Positions 1 to 7,421 of a DNA stretch of 10,821 nucleotides are shown here, in pieces (the stretch's first letter is position 1; every line of letters starts with the position of its first letter). The DNA is taken from contig JALRJW010000023.1 of NCBI GenBank assembly GCA_023268955.1, positions 1 through 10,821 of the forward strand. Reading direction: 5' to 3'. A model generated the notes under the pieces. It saw nothing but the letters and a program-made list of their open reading frames with translations. It had not been told where the DNA came from and made no database searches. Made by a program: the position numbers and the translations under genes. Source of the stretch: Aliarcobacter sp. (GTDB taxonomy: Bacteria; Campylobacterota; Campylobacteria; Campylobacterales; Arcobacteraceae).

Positions 1-75
1 ATGCTGAGGCGCAAACATAAAGCCGACTCCCACCTCATCAATACAGCGAGCCACCTGCTCTGGGTTCAGCGCCAA
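1..75 (-). CDS. trpD: Fragment of anthranilate phosphoribosyltransferase (TrpD), foreign to this contig
   Basis: Read on the minus strand from about 75 down to 1, the bases give an open frame containing NPEQVARCIDEVGVGFMFAP. This matches the conserved TrpD stretch (PEQVA-C-ID-VG-GFMFAP-HH) typical of gamma- and betaproteobacterial enzymes, which transfer phosphoribose to anthranilate in tryptophan synthesis. Both ends are missing: the window edge cuts the 3' side, and the 5' side is joined to nadB in another frame. The codons (GCG, CTG, GTG, GGC, CGC) are GC-rich, unlike everything to the right. Most likely a chimeric assembly or library join; a real rearrangement is possible but less likely. 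The family match is from memory of the motif, not a search. Confidence 0.72.
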   Translation of the reverse strand, partial: MALNPEQVARCIDEVGVGFMFAPQH

Positions 76-1501
76 GTGATTTTTCACTATTTACCGCTGA
101 TTGAAGTACGGATTTTGCCGTAAGTAACCTTAAATATAAAAGCCTTCCAATTTTTTGATTTAAGTAATTATCTAACTCTAATATGGCTTTATTTAAGCTC
201 TCTTTACTTCTAACTATTCCAGCATTATCCCACATAATTCTTCTTAGATGATCTTTGATATCTTCATCATTTTTTTCATTTCTAACATAAGTTTTTATCT
301 CTTTTGTGTAGTTTTTGAAATCAATTTTTAAATCTTCTTTTAATGAACTTTCAATTGCAATTTGAGAAAAAACCAATCCTTCTAAAAGTGAATTCGAAGC
401 TAATCTATTAGCTCCATGAACTCCCGTGCAAGCACTTTCACCAACTGCGTAAAGATTCTTCATTCCTTTTACTTTTGCATCTAGTGTTGTTTCAATTCCA
501 CCCATACAGTAATGAAATGCTGGAGAAATTGAAACCTTTTCTTGTGGTAATTCATGACCTAAAGATTTTAAATTTGCGTAAATATTTGGGAATCTTTTTC
601 TAAATTGTTCAGGTTCAAACTGCTCAAAAGATAAATATACAGCTTTTCCTGTTCTTTGATTGTAGTCATAAATTGATCTACTAACCACATCCCTTGGTGC
701 TAATTCTCCATCTTCATGATAATCAAATAAAAATCTTCTATTATCATCATCAACAATATAAGCACCCTCACCTCTTAAAGCTTCTGATAATAAAGGTTTT
801 CTAGCAAAAGATGTTCCTCTTACAACTGTTGGATGAAACTGAGTCATTTCCATATCTTTTAAAGATAAACCTTTCTCTAAAATAATACCTTGAAGCTCAC
901 CTGCTATAACAGTTGAATTTGTATGGTACTTATATAAAGCACCTATTCCACCACTTGCAATAATAGTATTATGGGCATAAGCAACTTCAATTTCAGTCTC
1001 ACTTACAAAATACTCAACTCCATAACAAATATCATCTTGAATCAATAAATCACAAACAACAATATTATCTTTTAATTCATGTTGATTTTTACTCATTAAA
1101 AACTCATGAATCATTTTTCCAGTTGCATCACCATCTGCGTGCAAGATTCTGCTTCTACAATGTGCCGCTTCTTTTGTGTAAGCTAATTCATTTTTAGCAT
1201 TTAAATCAAACTGCATTCCAGCTTTTATTAAATTTGGAACAGCATCAATTGATTTTTCACTAAGAAGTCTTACAGCTTCTTCATTGTTATGATTTGCACC
1301 AGCAATCATAGTATCATTAACATGATCTTCAATATCACTTTCATCAACAGCTTTAGCTATTCCACCTTGAGCCCAATAAGTATTGCAATTCCAAGGATTT
1401 TTTTTGCAAAGTATTAAAACTTTTTTATCTTTAGGAATTAATCTTGCTGCATTTAGTCCAGCAATACCCGTACCAATGATTACATAATCATAAATTTTCA
1501 T
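38..1501 (-). CDS. nadB: L-aspartate oxidase NadB (C-terminus replaced at a chimeric join)
   Basis: FAD enzyme that oxidises L-aspartate to iminoaspartate, the first step of de novo NAD synthesis; NadA then makes quinolinate. Visible features: N-terminal dinucleotide-binding GTGIAG (10-15), the NadB/SdhA-type HADGDATG (121-128), TQFHPT with His223, LRGEG with Arg243 and Glu245, PRDVVSR (269-275), FHYCMGG with His330, and GANRLASNSLLEG near 363-375. The C-terminal helical domain is present up to SEKSLGA (472-478). The family normally continues with His and a few more residues; here the frame runs on through nine residues of foreign trpD antisense sequence to a TGA at 38-40. The native reading therefore ends at about base 68. 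No clear ribosome binding site precedes the ATG, which overlaps the stop of the small lipoprotein gene (ATGA), suggesting translational coupling. Identity is secure. Confidence 0.95.
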   Translation of the reverse strand: MKIYDYVIIGTGIAGLNAARLIPKDKKVLILCKKNPWNCNTYWAQGGIAKAVDESDIEDHVNDTMIAGANHNNEEAVRLLSEKSIDAVPNLIKAGMQFDLNAKNELAYTKEAAHCRSRILHADGDATGKMIHEFLMSKNQHELKDNIVVCDLLIQDDICYGVEYFVSETEIEVAYAHNTIIASGGIGALYKYHTNSTVIAGELQGIILEKGLSLKDMEMTQFHPTVVRGTSFARKPLLSEALRGEGAYIVDDDNRRFLFDYHEDGELAPRDVVSRSIYDYNQRTGKAVYLSFEQFEPEQFRKRFPNIYANLKSLGHELPQEKVSISPAFHYCMGGIETTLDAKVKGMKNLYAVGESACTGVHGANRLASNSLLEGLVFSQIAIESSLKEDLKIDFKNYTKEIKTYVRNEKNDEDIKDHLRRIMWDNAGIVRSKESLNKAILELDNYLNQKIGRLLYLRLLTAKSVLQSAVNSEKSLGAEPRAGGSLY

Positions 1502-1617
1502 TTTTTTGTTTCGTTTTGAGTGTAAGTTGGGTTATCTTTATACCCACAACCACTAAAAGATAAAATAAATAGTGATATAATAGTCGCATGAAAAATATGC
1601 TTGAAATAATTAAACAT
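1498..1617 (-). CDS. Small lipoprotein, LptM-like (39 residues)
   Basis: An unlisted short frame on the minus strand: basic/aromatic N-terminus (MFNYFKHIFH), hydrophobic stretch (TIISLFILSFSG), lipobox ending in Cys24, then CGYKDNPTY and a polar tail, TQNETKK. The CGxKxxxxY pattern right after the lipid-modified Cys is typical of small LptM/YifL-type lipoproteins, which in E. coli assist LPS-transport assembly (LptD) in the outer membrane; the same role here is inference. The stop overlaps the nadB start as ATGA, so the two probably share a transcript. The only in-frame ATG is at 1617, with GAGGA about 11 bases upstream; this puts the 5' 30 bases on top of the divergent gene starting at 1588. 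The position -3 residue of the lipobox is Phe, which is unusual but tolerated. Confidence 0.6.
   Translation of the reverse strand: MFNYFKHIFHATIISLFILSFSGCGYKDNPTYTQNETKK
1576..1581 (+). promoter_or_regulatory. -10 box for the DUF721 gene, possible leaderless mRNA
   Basis: A perfect TATAAT ends six bases before the ATG at 1588, so a start 7 nt downstream would fall on or next to the A of the start codon. No -35 consensus is seen, as is usual for sigma-70 promoters of Campylobacterota. The site also lies inside the small lipoprotein gene on the other strand. Confidence 0.4.
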
Positions 1618-2004
1618 TTAAAATCTAATCCTCAGTTTAGTAAAATCAACTCTTCACAAGCTATTGATAAGTTTGTAACTCTTCTTCCAATGAAACTTAG
1701 TAAAGGTGTAAAATTTGGATATGTAAAAAATAATATACTATTTTTTGTACTTACACATCCCGTATTTAAAATGGAGTTTGAGTATAACAAAGCCCTTATA
1801 AAATCATTATTAAAAACATATAAAGAAATTCAAGTAGAAGATGTAAAATTTTTTGTGACAAATGTTATTGAAAAAAAAGAAAATAATGAAAAAGTTGTAG
1901 AATTTTACGAAGAAAGATCTTATGGAATTTTTGAGAATAAAGTTAAAAATCCAAAACTAAACAAAAAATTTGAAGAGATAAGAAATCTTATAAAAAAGTC
2001 TTAA
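1588..2004 (+). CDS. DUF721 / DciA-like protein
   Basis: A 138-residue basic protein without signal peptide or membrane segment. The central part (about 40-95: KGVKFGYVKNNILFFVLTHP, then EFEYNKALIKSLLK and a beta-rich VEDVKFFVTNVI) has the layout of the DUF721 fold: a strand pair for 'x-x-L-x-V-x-V-x-H/S-P', then a helix with a conserved hydrophobic pattern. DUF721 includes DciA, the loader of the replicative helicase DnaB in bacteria lacking DnaC; the specific function here is inferred. The ATG at 1588 is preceded by TATAAT (1576-1581) with no leader for a ribosome binding site; Met4 (1597) is an alternative start, also without one. The last 17 bases overlap the 3' end of the convergent metallopeptidase gene. 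Confidence 0.6.
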   Translation: MKNMLEIIKHLKSNPQFSKINSSQAIDKFVTLLPMKLSKGVKFGYVKNNILFFVLTHPVFKMEFEYNKALIKSLLKTYKEIQVEDVKFFVTNVIEKKENNEKVVEFYEERSYGIFENKVKNPKLNKKFEEIRNLIKKS

Positions 2005-2590
2005 ATAACTTTTCCCTTTGCTTGTAATCAGGACAATATTCACAAACTAAATTCCAAAAATCTCTTGAATGATTTTTATGCTTTATGTGTGCTAATTCAT
2101 GAATAACAACATATTCTACAATTTCTAAAGGGTATTTCATCAGTAAATAGTTAAATTTTAATTCATTTTTAAAATTACATGAACCCCATGTTCTTTTATT
2201 TTTTCTAAAAGAAACTTTTGTTGGAAATAGTTGCATTTTTTTTGAAAATTTTTCAACTAGAAAATTTATATATTCATTTGCTTGAAATTTATAAAATTTA
2301 TCGCAAGATTTTTCATCATATAAACCATAAAGCTCTTTTTTACATGTTTTACCAAAATATAAAAATTCATCATCTTGAAGTTTTATTTGATTTAGATTTT
2401 TTAATTTTTTATAAATCCAATCTTCTTTCTTTTCAATAAAACTTTTTGCATCAAGTGGTGTGAAATATTTTCCAGCTTTTATGTGAATATTTTCATCATC
2501 AATAACTTTTAAGTAAAGATTTTTAATTGTCTTTTTATTTTCAAAAGTAACATTTATTTCTAATTCTTTTACACTGGTTTTAAACTGCAA
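1988..2590 (-). CDS. YgjP-type zinc metallopeptidase (M48/DUF45 family)
   Basis: A 200-residue cytoplasmic protein. The N-terminal half is a beta-rich region with KSFIEKKEDWIYKKL (49-63), typical of YgjP-like proteins. The C-terminal half has WGSC (135-138), a zincin motif HELAH (164-168), and a third likely zinc ligand His174 in HKNHSRDFW. This order (WGSC, HExxH, NHSxxFW) defines the YgjP/DUF45 group, predicted zinc proteases of unclear substrate, often found near restriction or housekeeping genes. The start is TTG at 2588-2590: AAGGA lies five bases upstream, and the nearby ATG further upstream runs into a stop at once. The 3' end overlaps the convergent DUF721 gene by 17 bases. The domain is certain; the cellular role is unknown. 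Confidence 0.88.
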   Translation of the reverse strand: MQFKTSVKELEINVTFENKKTIKNLYLKVIDDENIHIKAGKYFTPLDAKSFIEKKEDWIYKKLKNLNQIKLQDDEFLYFGKTCKKELYGLYDEKSCDKFYKFQANEYINFLVEKFSKKMQLFPTKVSFRKNKRTWGSCNFKNELKFNYLLMKYPLEIVEYVVIHELAHIKHKNHSRDFWNLVCEYCPDYKQREKLFKTFL

Positions 2591-2614
2591 ACTATTCCTT
2601 AAGCATAGGTTAGA

Positions 2615-2620
2615 TATAAT
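2615..2620 (+). promoter_or_regulatory. -10 box for aspartate aminotransferase gene
   Basis: TATAAT about 58 bases before the ATG at 2678, in the divergent spacer with the metallopeptidase gene. It is followed by an AT-rich leader and an AAGGAAA ribosome binding site at 2664-2670. No -35 consensus is visible. Confidence 0.45.
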
Positions 2621-2677
2621 CCCGAACTATTATATCAAAAGTATATAGATTACTTTACTTTACAAGGAAAAAAGTTA

Positions 2678-3847
2678 ATGAAAATTGCAAAAAGAATGGA
2701 GAATTTATCTCCTTCAGTTACTATGGCAATTACTGCCTTAGGAAGAGAATTAAAAGCTCAGGGAAGAGATATACTTAGTTTTAGTGCTGGAGAACCAGAC
2801 TTTAACACACCAGAAATAATCAAACAAGCTGCTATACAAGCTATTATTGATGGTCATACTAAATATACAGCCGTAGAAGGTATTCCTGAAACCAAAAAAG
2901 CAATTATCGAAAAACTAAAAAGAGACCATGGTATCCAATACAATATCGATAATATCATTATCAGTAATGGTGCTAAACACTCTTTATTTAACTTATTTCA
3001 AGTATTAATCGAAGAAGGTGATGAAGTTATAATTCCTGCGCCTTATTGGGTTACTTATCCAGAGCAAGTTAAATATTCAGGTGGAATACCTGTTATTATT
3101 CAAACAGATGACAAAGCAAACTTTAAAATTACGGCTGAACAATTGAAAGCTGCGATTACACCTAAAACAAAAGTTTTACTTTTAAATTCACCTTCTAATC
3201 CATCTGGTTCTGTTTATTCTAAAGAGGAACTTGAAGCTATTGCAGAAGTTTTAAAAGGTACTGATATTTTTGTATTCTCTGATGAAATGTATGAAAAAAT
3301 CATGTATGATGGTAAAAAATTCACTACTTGTGCTGAAATTTCAGAAGACATGTATCAAAGAACTATTACAATCAATGGATTAAGTAAATCTGTTGCTATG
3401 ACAGGGTGGAGATTTGGATATGTTGCAACTCCAAATGTAGCTTTAGTTAAAGCTATGACAAAACTTCAAGGTCAAGTAACGTCAAATGTAAACTCTATTA
3501 CTTTATGGGCTGCAATTCCTGCACTTATGGGTGAAGCTGATGAAACTATCGAAATGATGAGAGTTGAATTTGAAAAAAGAAAGAATATCGCTGTAGAATC
3601 ATTTAATGCAATTAAAGGTTTATCTTGCGTAGATCCTGATGGAGCTTTCTATTTATTCATCAATATTCAAGGCGTAACTAACGACTCTGTAAAATTCTGT
3701 GAAGAATTATTAGAGCAAAAAGGTGTAGCTTTAGTTCCTGGTTTAGCATTTGGAACAGAAGGCTATGTAAGATTCTCTTTTGCAACTGATACAGCAAGTA
3801 TCATTGAAGGTATTAAGAGAATTAAAGAGTTTGTAGAAAATAAATAA
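2678..3847 (+). CDS. aspC: Aspartate aminotransferase, class I PLP-dependent
   Basis: Transfers the amino group between aspartate/2-oxoglutarate and oxaloacetate/glutamate in the cytoplasm. All fold-type I landmarks of the subgroup Ib aminotransferases are present in 389 residues: SAGEPDF (36-42), SNGAKHSLF (96-104), PAPYWVTYP (120-128), NSPSNPSG with Asn174, SDEMYE with Asp202 and Tyr205, NGLSKS with the PLP lysine Lys237, MTGWRFGY with Arg245, and YVRFSFA with the substrate carboxylate-binding Arg365. Length is normal. The start has AAGGA eight to nine bases upstream. The next gene begins one base after the stop, so the two form an operon. Its product aspartate feeds NadB among other pathways. 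Related enzymes may use prephenate or other amino acids, so the exact substrate is not proven. Confidence 0.92.
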   Translation: MKIAKRMENLSPSVTMAITALGRELKAQGRDILSFSAGEPDFNTPEIIKQAAIQAIIDGHTKYTAVEGIPETKKAIIEKLKRDHGIQYNIDNIIISNGAKHSLFNLFQVLIEEGDEVIIPAPYWVTYPEQVKYSGGIPVIIQTDDKANFKITAEQLKAAITPKTKVLLLNSPSNPSGSVYSKEELEAIAEVLKGTDIFVFSDEMYEKIMYDGKKFTTCAEISEDMYQRTITINGLSKSVAMTGWRFGYVATPNVALVKAMTKLQGQVTSNVNSITLWAAIPALMGEADETIEMMRVEFEKRKNIAVESFNAIKGLSCVDPDGAFYLFINIQGVTNDSVKFCEELLEQKGVALVPGLAFGTEGYVRFSFATDTASIIEGIKRIKEFVENK

Positions 3848-3848
3848 T

Positions 3849-4760
3849 ATGACTCTTCAAAGAAAAGCCACAGTAATATCTTCTAGCGTTGCTGCACTTC
3901 TAACATTAATGAAATTAGTGATTGGAATTGCAAGCGGTTCAGTTGCTGTTTTAGCATCTGCTGTTGATTCTGTTTTAGATATGTTTGTATCGTTGTTTAA
4001 CTACTTTGCAATCTCAAATTCAGAAAAACCAGCTGATAAAACTTTTAATTACGGAAGAGGTAAAATTGAAGCCTTGGCTTCTGTAATTGAAGGTACAATT
4101 ATTACTATTTCTGGGCTTTTCTTACTTTATCAAGCAGTTGATAAAGCTATAAATGGTGAAGTATCACAATATTTAGATATCTCTATTTATGTAATGATTG
4201 CTTCACTAATTATTACTGTTTCTTTAGTTGTTTTCTTAAATTCTATAGCTAAAAAAACAAACTCAATGGTTATAAAAGCCGATGCACTACACTATAAAAC
4301 AGATGTTTTTAGTAATGTTGCTGTTTTAGTTTCACTTCTATTAGTTAGTTTTACAGGATATGAAATCATTGATGTTTTTGTTGGTGGTGGTATTGCTTTA
4401 TACATTATTTATTCTGCTTATGAATTAGTTCATGAAGGTGTATTAGTTCTACTTGATAGAGCTGTTGATGAAGAGATAACTGAAAAAATTGAAAGAATCA
4501 TTAAATCAAATGATAGAGTAAATACATTCCATTTATTAAAAACTAGAGAAGCTGGACATCAAACATTTGTTGAAGTTCACTTAGTTTTTGATTGCTTAAT
4601 CACTCTTATGGATGCCCATAGAGCAAGTGATGATATTGAAGAAAAAATCAAAAGAATTGATCCAAAAAGAGATTGGATAATCAATATTCATATGGATCCA
4701 TATGATGATTTTTTAATCAATCAAGAAGATAATAATCTAGTTTGCTCTACTAAAATTTAA
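3849..4760 (+). CDS. Cation diffusion facilitator, FieF-like metal efflux transporter
   Basis: A 303-residue inner-membrane proton-coupled exporter of divalent metals (Zn2+, Fe2+ type). The N-terminal half has about six membrane segments. The transport-site residues are Asp40 and Asp44 (AVDSVLDMFVS, segment 2) and His148 and Asp152 (ADALHYKTDVFSN, segment 5), the DD/HD tetrad of zinc/iron-type CDF proteins. YGRGKIEA (68-75) is the usual loop after segment 2. The cytoplasmic domain (from about 205) carries His228, His237, His244 and HMDP (281-284), matching the dimeric zinc-binding domain of FieF. The start lies one base after the aminotransferase stop, implying co-transcription and coupled translation. 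The specific metal cannot be read from sequence alone. Confidence 0.9.
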   Translation: MTLQRKATVISSSVAALLTLMKLVIGIASGSVAVLASAVDSVLDMFVSLFNYFAISNSEKPADKTFNYGRGKIEALASVIEGTIITISGLFLLYQAVDKAINGEVSQYLDISIYVMIASLIITVSLVVFLNSIAKKTNSMVIKADALHYKTDVFSNVAVLVSLLLVSFTGYEIIDVFVGGGIALYIIYSAYELVHEGVLVLLDRAVDEEITEKIERIIKSNDRVNTFHLLKTREAGHQTFVEVHLVFDCLITLMDAHRASDDIEEKIKRIDPKRDWIINIHMDPYDDFLINQEDNNLVCSTKI

Positions 4761-4785
4761 AGTTTAAATAAATAGTTACTCTAAC

Positions 4786-4791
4786 TATAAT
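4786..4791 (+). promoter_or_regulatory. Candidate -10 box upstream of the ABC-F gene
   Basis: TATAAT in the 122-base gap between the transporter and ABC-F genes, giving a leader of about 85 bases. A TACAAT closer to the gene (4851-4856) is an alternative. Confidence 0.35.
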
Positions 4792-4827
4792 AAACTCTGC
4801 ATATATAGATGAAAATGAATCAATATT

Positions 4828-4844
4828 TAGCGATATTTTCGCTA
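4828..4844 (+). terminator. Short hairpin between fieF-like and ABC-F genes
   Basis: TAGCGA (4828-4833) and TCGCTA (4839-4844) form a 6-bp stem with a TATTT loop. There is no T-tract after it, so it may be a weak terminator or a leader structure of the ABC-F mRNA. Confidence 0.3.
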
Positions 4845-4882
4845 CTTTACTACAATAAATTATATGGAGTTTCCTTAAATAC

Positions 4883-6841
4883 ATGGCACTAATAGACTTA
4901 CAAAACATTTCAAAACAATACGACACAAAAGTTATTTTAAAAGAGGTTAATTTTACTCTACTTGAAGGGCAAAAAATTGCCGTTATCGGTCAAAATGGAC
5001 AAGGTAAATCTACGCTTTTCAAAGTAATTATGGGAATAACCGAACCTGACAGTGGTGAAATATCTATTGATAAATCAATTAAAATTGAGATGCTAGATCA
5101 ACAACCAAAATTCAAAACAAATACTACTGTTAGACAAGCGATTGAAGATCAACTTGTTGAAATCAAAAATGCAAAAACTGAATATGAAAAATTAACTTTA
5201 GAACTTGCTACAAATTATGAAAATAAAGAACTATTAAATAGACAAAGTGAACTTGCCACTTATATTGAATTTCACAATGCTTGGGATATTGATAATACAA
5301 TAGAAAGAGTTTTAAAAGAGTTTAAATTAAAAGAATACGAAAATAAAGATGTAAACCTTTTAAGTGGGGGTGAGCAAAGAAGAGTTAGCTTAGCAGGATT
5401 AATTCTAAAAAAACCTGATGTTTTATTACTTGATGAGCCTACAAATCACCTTGACGTTTATATGGTTGAGTTTTTAGAAAGTTTATTGACTAAAAATAAT
5501 TTCACCCTGCTATTCATCTCTCACGATAGATATTTTATTGATAATATTGCAACAAATGTTGTTGAAATTGATGGTGGCGTTTTAAGAAATTTCAATGGTG
5601 GTTACTCTAAATATCTTGAACAAAAACAACAAATTCTTGAAGGAATGCAAAAAGACCATGACAATTTAATAAGACTTGTAAAAAGAGAAGCACATTGGAT
5701 GCAACGTGGAGTTACTGCTAGAAGAAAAAGAAATGAAAGAAGAAAAGCTGAATATTTTGATTTAAAGAAAAAAGCAAAATCTAATCCAGCGCTTATCAGA
5801 AAAATGAGCTTGGAGCTTCAAAGGGAACAAAAGTCATTTAATACTGAAGAGAAACAACAAAATAAGAAGAAAATGCTTTATGAATTAGATGATATTTGCA
5901 AATCTTTAGGTGATAAAATGCTTATTAAAGATTTTACAACTAGAATATTACAAAAAGACACCATTGCTATAGTTGGTCCTAATGGTTCAGGTAAATCTAC
6001 AATGTTAAAAATCTTTATGGAAAAACTCCAAATTGATGCTGGGAAATTCAAAAAAGGTGATTTTGAAATAGGATATTTCGACCAACAAAGAGAGATGTTA
6101 AGCGATAATAAAACTATTATGGAAACATTCTGTCCAAATGGTGGGGATAGAGTTATTTTAGATGATGGAAGAAATATGCATGTATTTGGATATTTGAAAA
6201 ACTTCCTTTTCCCAAAAGAGTACCTTGATAAAAAAATTGGTGTGTTAAGTGGTGGAGAGAAAAATAGAGTTGCATTAGCATTACTTTTCACTAAAAAAGT
6301 TGATTGTTTAATTTTAGATGAGCCAACAAATGACTTAGATATACCTACAATCAATATCTTAGAAGAGTATCTTCAAAACTTTCAAGGGGCTTTAATATTT
6401 GTAAGTCACGATAGATATTTTGTTGATAAAATAGCTAAAAAACTTTTTGTATTTAAAGGAGAAGGTTTAGTTGAAGAGAGCTTCCAACCATATACAGAGT
6501 ATCTTGAAATTGAAAAAGAAATTATAGAATTGGAAGCTTTTGAAAAAGAGATTTCAAAAGAAGAAAAGCAAAAAGAACAAAAACAGGAAACTCAAGGGAC
6601 TAAAAAACAAACAAAATTATCATATAAAGATCAAAGAGAATATGATTCACTTCCAGATGAAATTGAAGAACTTGAAGTAAAAATTGAAGAACTAAATTCA
6701 TGTTTAATGGACCCTGAATGTTATACTCAAAGAGGGATTGTAGCTGTTTCTGATGAACTTGATAAAACAAAAGTTACTTATGAACAAAAAGTTGAGAGAT
6801 TTTTAGAACTAGAAGAACTTGTTGAGAGTTTTAAAAGTTAA
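4883..6841 (+). CDS. uup: ABC-F ATPase, Uup type
   Basis: Soluble tandem-ATPase protein without membrane segments, 652 residues. First domain: Walker A GQNGQGKST (36-44), signature LSGGEQ (160-165), Walker B with DEPTNHLD (184-191), and SHD (213-215). A basic linker follows (about 245-335, rich in Arg/Lys), the interdomain linker that contacts tRNA/rRNA in ABC-F proteins. Second domain: GPNGSGKST (365-373), LSGGEK (455-460), DEPTNDLD (479-486). A charged C-terminal region (about 545-650) ends in a coiled-coil like the Uup C-terminal DNA/RNA-binding domain. ABC-F proteins act on the ribosome to relieve stalling; Uup is also linked to DNA stability. The ribosome binding site is weak: GGAG lies 13 bases upstream. 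Uup is favoured over EttA or YheS by this C-terminal extension. Confidence 0.9.
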   Translation: MALIDLQNISKQYDTKVILKEVNFTLLEGQKIAVIGQNGQGKSTLFKVIMGITEPDSGEISIDKSIKIEMLDQQPKFKTNTTVRQAIEDQLVEIKNAKTEYEKLTLELATNYENKELLNRQSELATYIEFHNAWDIDNTIERVLKEFKLKEYENKDVNLLSGGEQRRVSLAGLILKKPDVLLLDEPTNHLDVYMVEFLESLLTKNNFTLLFISHDRYFIDNIATNVVEIDGGVLRNFNGGYSKYLEQKQQILEGMQKDHDNLIRLVKREAHWMQRGVTARRKRNERRKAEYFDLKKKAKSNPALIRKMSLELQREQKSFNTEEKQQNKKKMLYELDDICKSLGDKMLIKDFTTRILQKDTIAIVGPNGSGKSTMLKIFMEKLQIDAGKFKKGDFEIGYFDQQREMLSDNKTIMETFCPNGGDRVILDDGRNMHVFGYLKNFLFPKEYLDKKIGVLSGGEKNRVALALLFTKKVDCLILDEPTNDLDIPTINILEEYLQNFQGALIFVSHDRYFVDKIAKKLFVFKGEGLVEESFQPYTEYLEIEKEIIELEAFEKEISKEEKQKEQKQETQGTKKQTKLSYKDQREYDSLPDEIEELEVKIEELNSCLMDPECYTQRGIVAVSDELDKTKVTYEQKVERFLELEELVESFKS

Positions 6842-6886
6842 AAAAATATAAAATACATTATAAATAATTATTAAAAAAGGTAATTT

Positions 6887-7330
6887 ATGGGATTAAAAGA
6901 GCAATTAAAAGAAGATGTTAAAACTGCAATGAGAGAAAAAGATGTTGTAAAAAGAGACTCAGTTAGAGCTATTAATACAATGATCAAGCAAATTGAAGTT
7001 GATGAAAGAAGAGAATTAAGCGATGAAGAGATTGTTAAAATAATCCAAAAAGGTATTAAACAAAGAGAAGAAGCAATTGTACAATATCAAAATGCAGGAA
7101 GAGATGATTTAGTTCAAAAAGAACAAGAACAAGCGGACGTTTTTAAAGAGTATTTACCAAAGCAACTAAGCGATGAAGAACTTGAAACTCAATTAAAAAC
7201 ATTGATTACAGAAATTGGTGCCCAAACTATAAAAGATATTGGAAAAGTAATGGGGCAAGCTAGCAAAAAATTTGCAGGTGTTGCTGATGGAAAAAGAATA
7301 AACGAAACTGCGAAAAAATTACTATCTTAA
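6887..7330 (+). CDS. GatB/YqeY domain protein
   Basis: A 147-residue soluble all-alpha protein of the YqeY family: N-terminal LKEDVKTAMREKD and RDSVRAI (4-29), middle KGIKQREEAI(VQ)YQNAGRDDL, EYLPKQLSDEEL, and C-terminal IGKVMGQASKKFAGVADGK. The domain is homologous to the tail of the GatB subunit of the tRNA-dependent amidotransferase, where it binds tRNA. Stand-alone YqeY has no settled function; a link to tRNA or translation is inferred. Full family length. The ATG has AAAAAAGG six bases upstream. It starts 45 bases after the ABC-F stop on the same strand and is probably co-transcribed with it. Confidence 0.92.
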   Translation: MGLKEQLKEDVKTAMREKDVVKRDSVRAINTMIKQIEVDERRELSDEEIVKIIQKGIKQREEAIVQYQNAGRDDLVQKEQEQADVFKEYLPKQLSDEELETQLKTLITEIGAQTIKDIGKVMGQASKKFAGVADGKRINETAKKLLS

Positions 7331-7349
7331 TATTAAAATTGGATAAAGA

Positions 7350-7366
7350 CGAGACAAAATGTCTCG
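7350..7366 (+). terminator. Hairpin after the GatB/YqeY gene, likely terminator
   Basis: CGAGACA and TGTCTCG form a perfect 7-bp stem around an AAA loop, starting 19 bases after the stop codon. The stem is GC-rich for this genome. The following CCTATTATCTAATTT is only moderately T-rich, so termination efficiency is uncertain. Confidence 0.5.
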
Positions 7367-7381
7367 CCTATTATCTAATTT

Positions 7382-7421
7382 GAACTTTTTCCTGCCCAAG
7401 CCTATATAGGGCAAAAAGTTC
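7382..7421. promoter_or_regulatory. Long imperfect hairpin abutting a -10-like TATAAT
   Basis: GAACTTTTT (7382-7390) pairs with AAAAAGTTC (7413-7421), and TGCCC with GGGCA inside it. The loop holds the palindrome CCTATATAGG (7401-7410). Directly after it is TATAAT (7422-7427), a possible -10 for the 7526 gene. On either strand it could be a terminator (T- or A-run in the stem) or part of a small RNA; the function is not determined. Confidence 0.35.

Noticed and set aside
1503..1590. Alternative minus-strand frame from the ATG at 1590 (MRLLYHYLFYLLVVVG...)
   Set aside because: It runs past the nadB start and has no lipobox; the overlapping frame with SGCGYK fits a known small lipoprotein pattern much better.
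2218..2439. 73-codon plus-strand frame opposite the metallopeptidase gene
   Set aside because: Antisense shadow of a well-supported gene with HExxH and WGSC motifs.
5878..6354. 158-codon minus-strand frame opposite the ABC-F gene
   Set aside because: Antisense shadow of the second ATPase domain; it mirrors Walker motifs read backwards.
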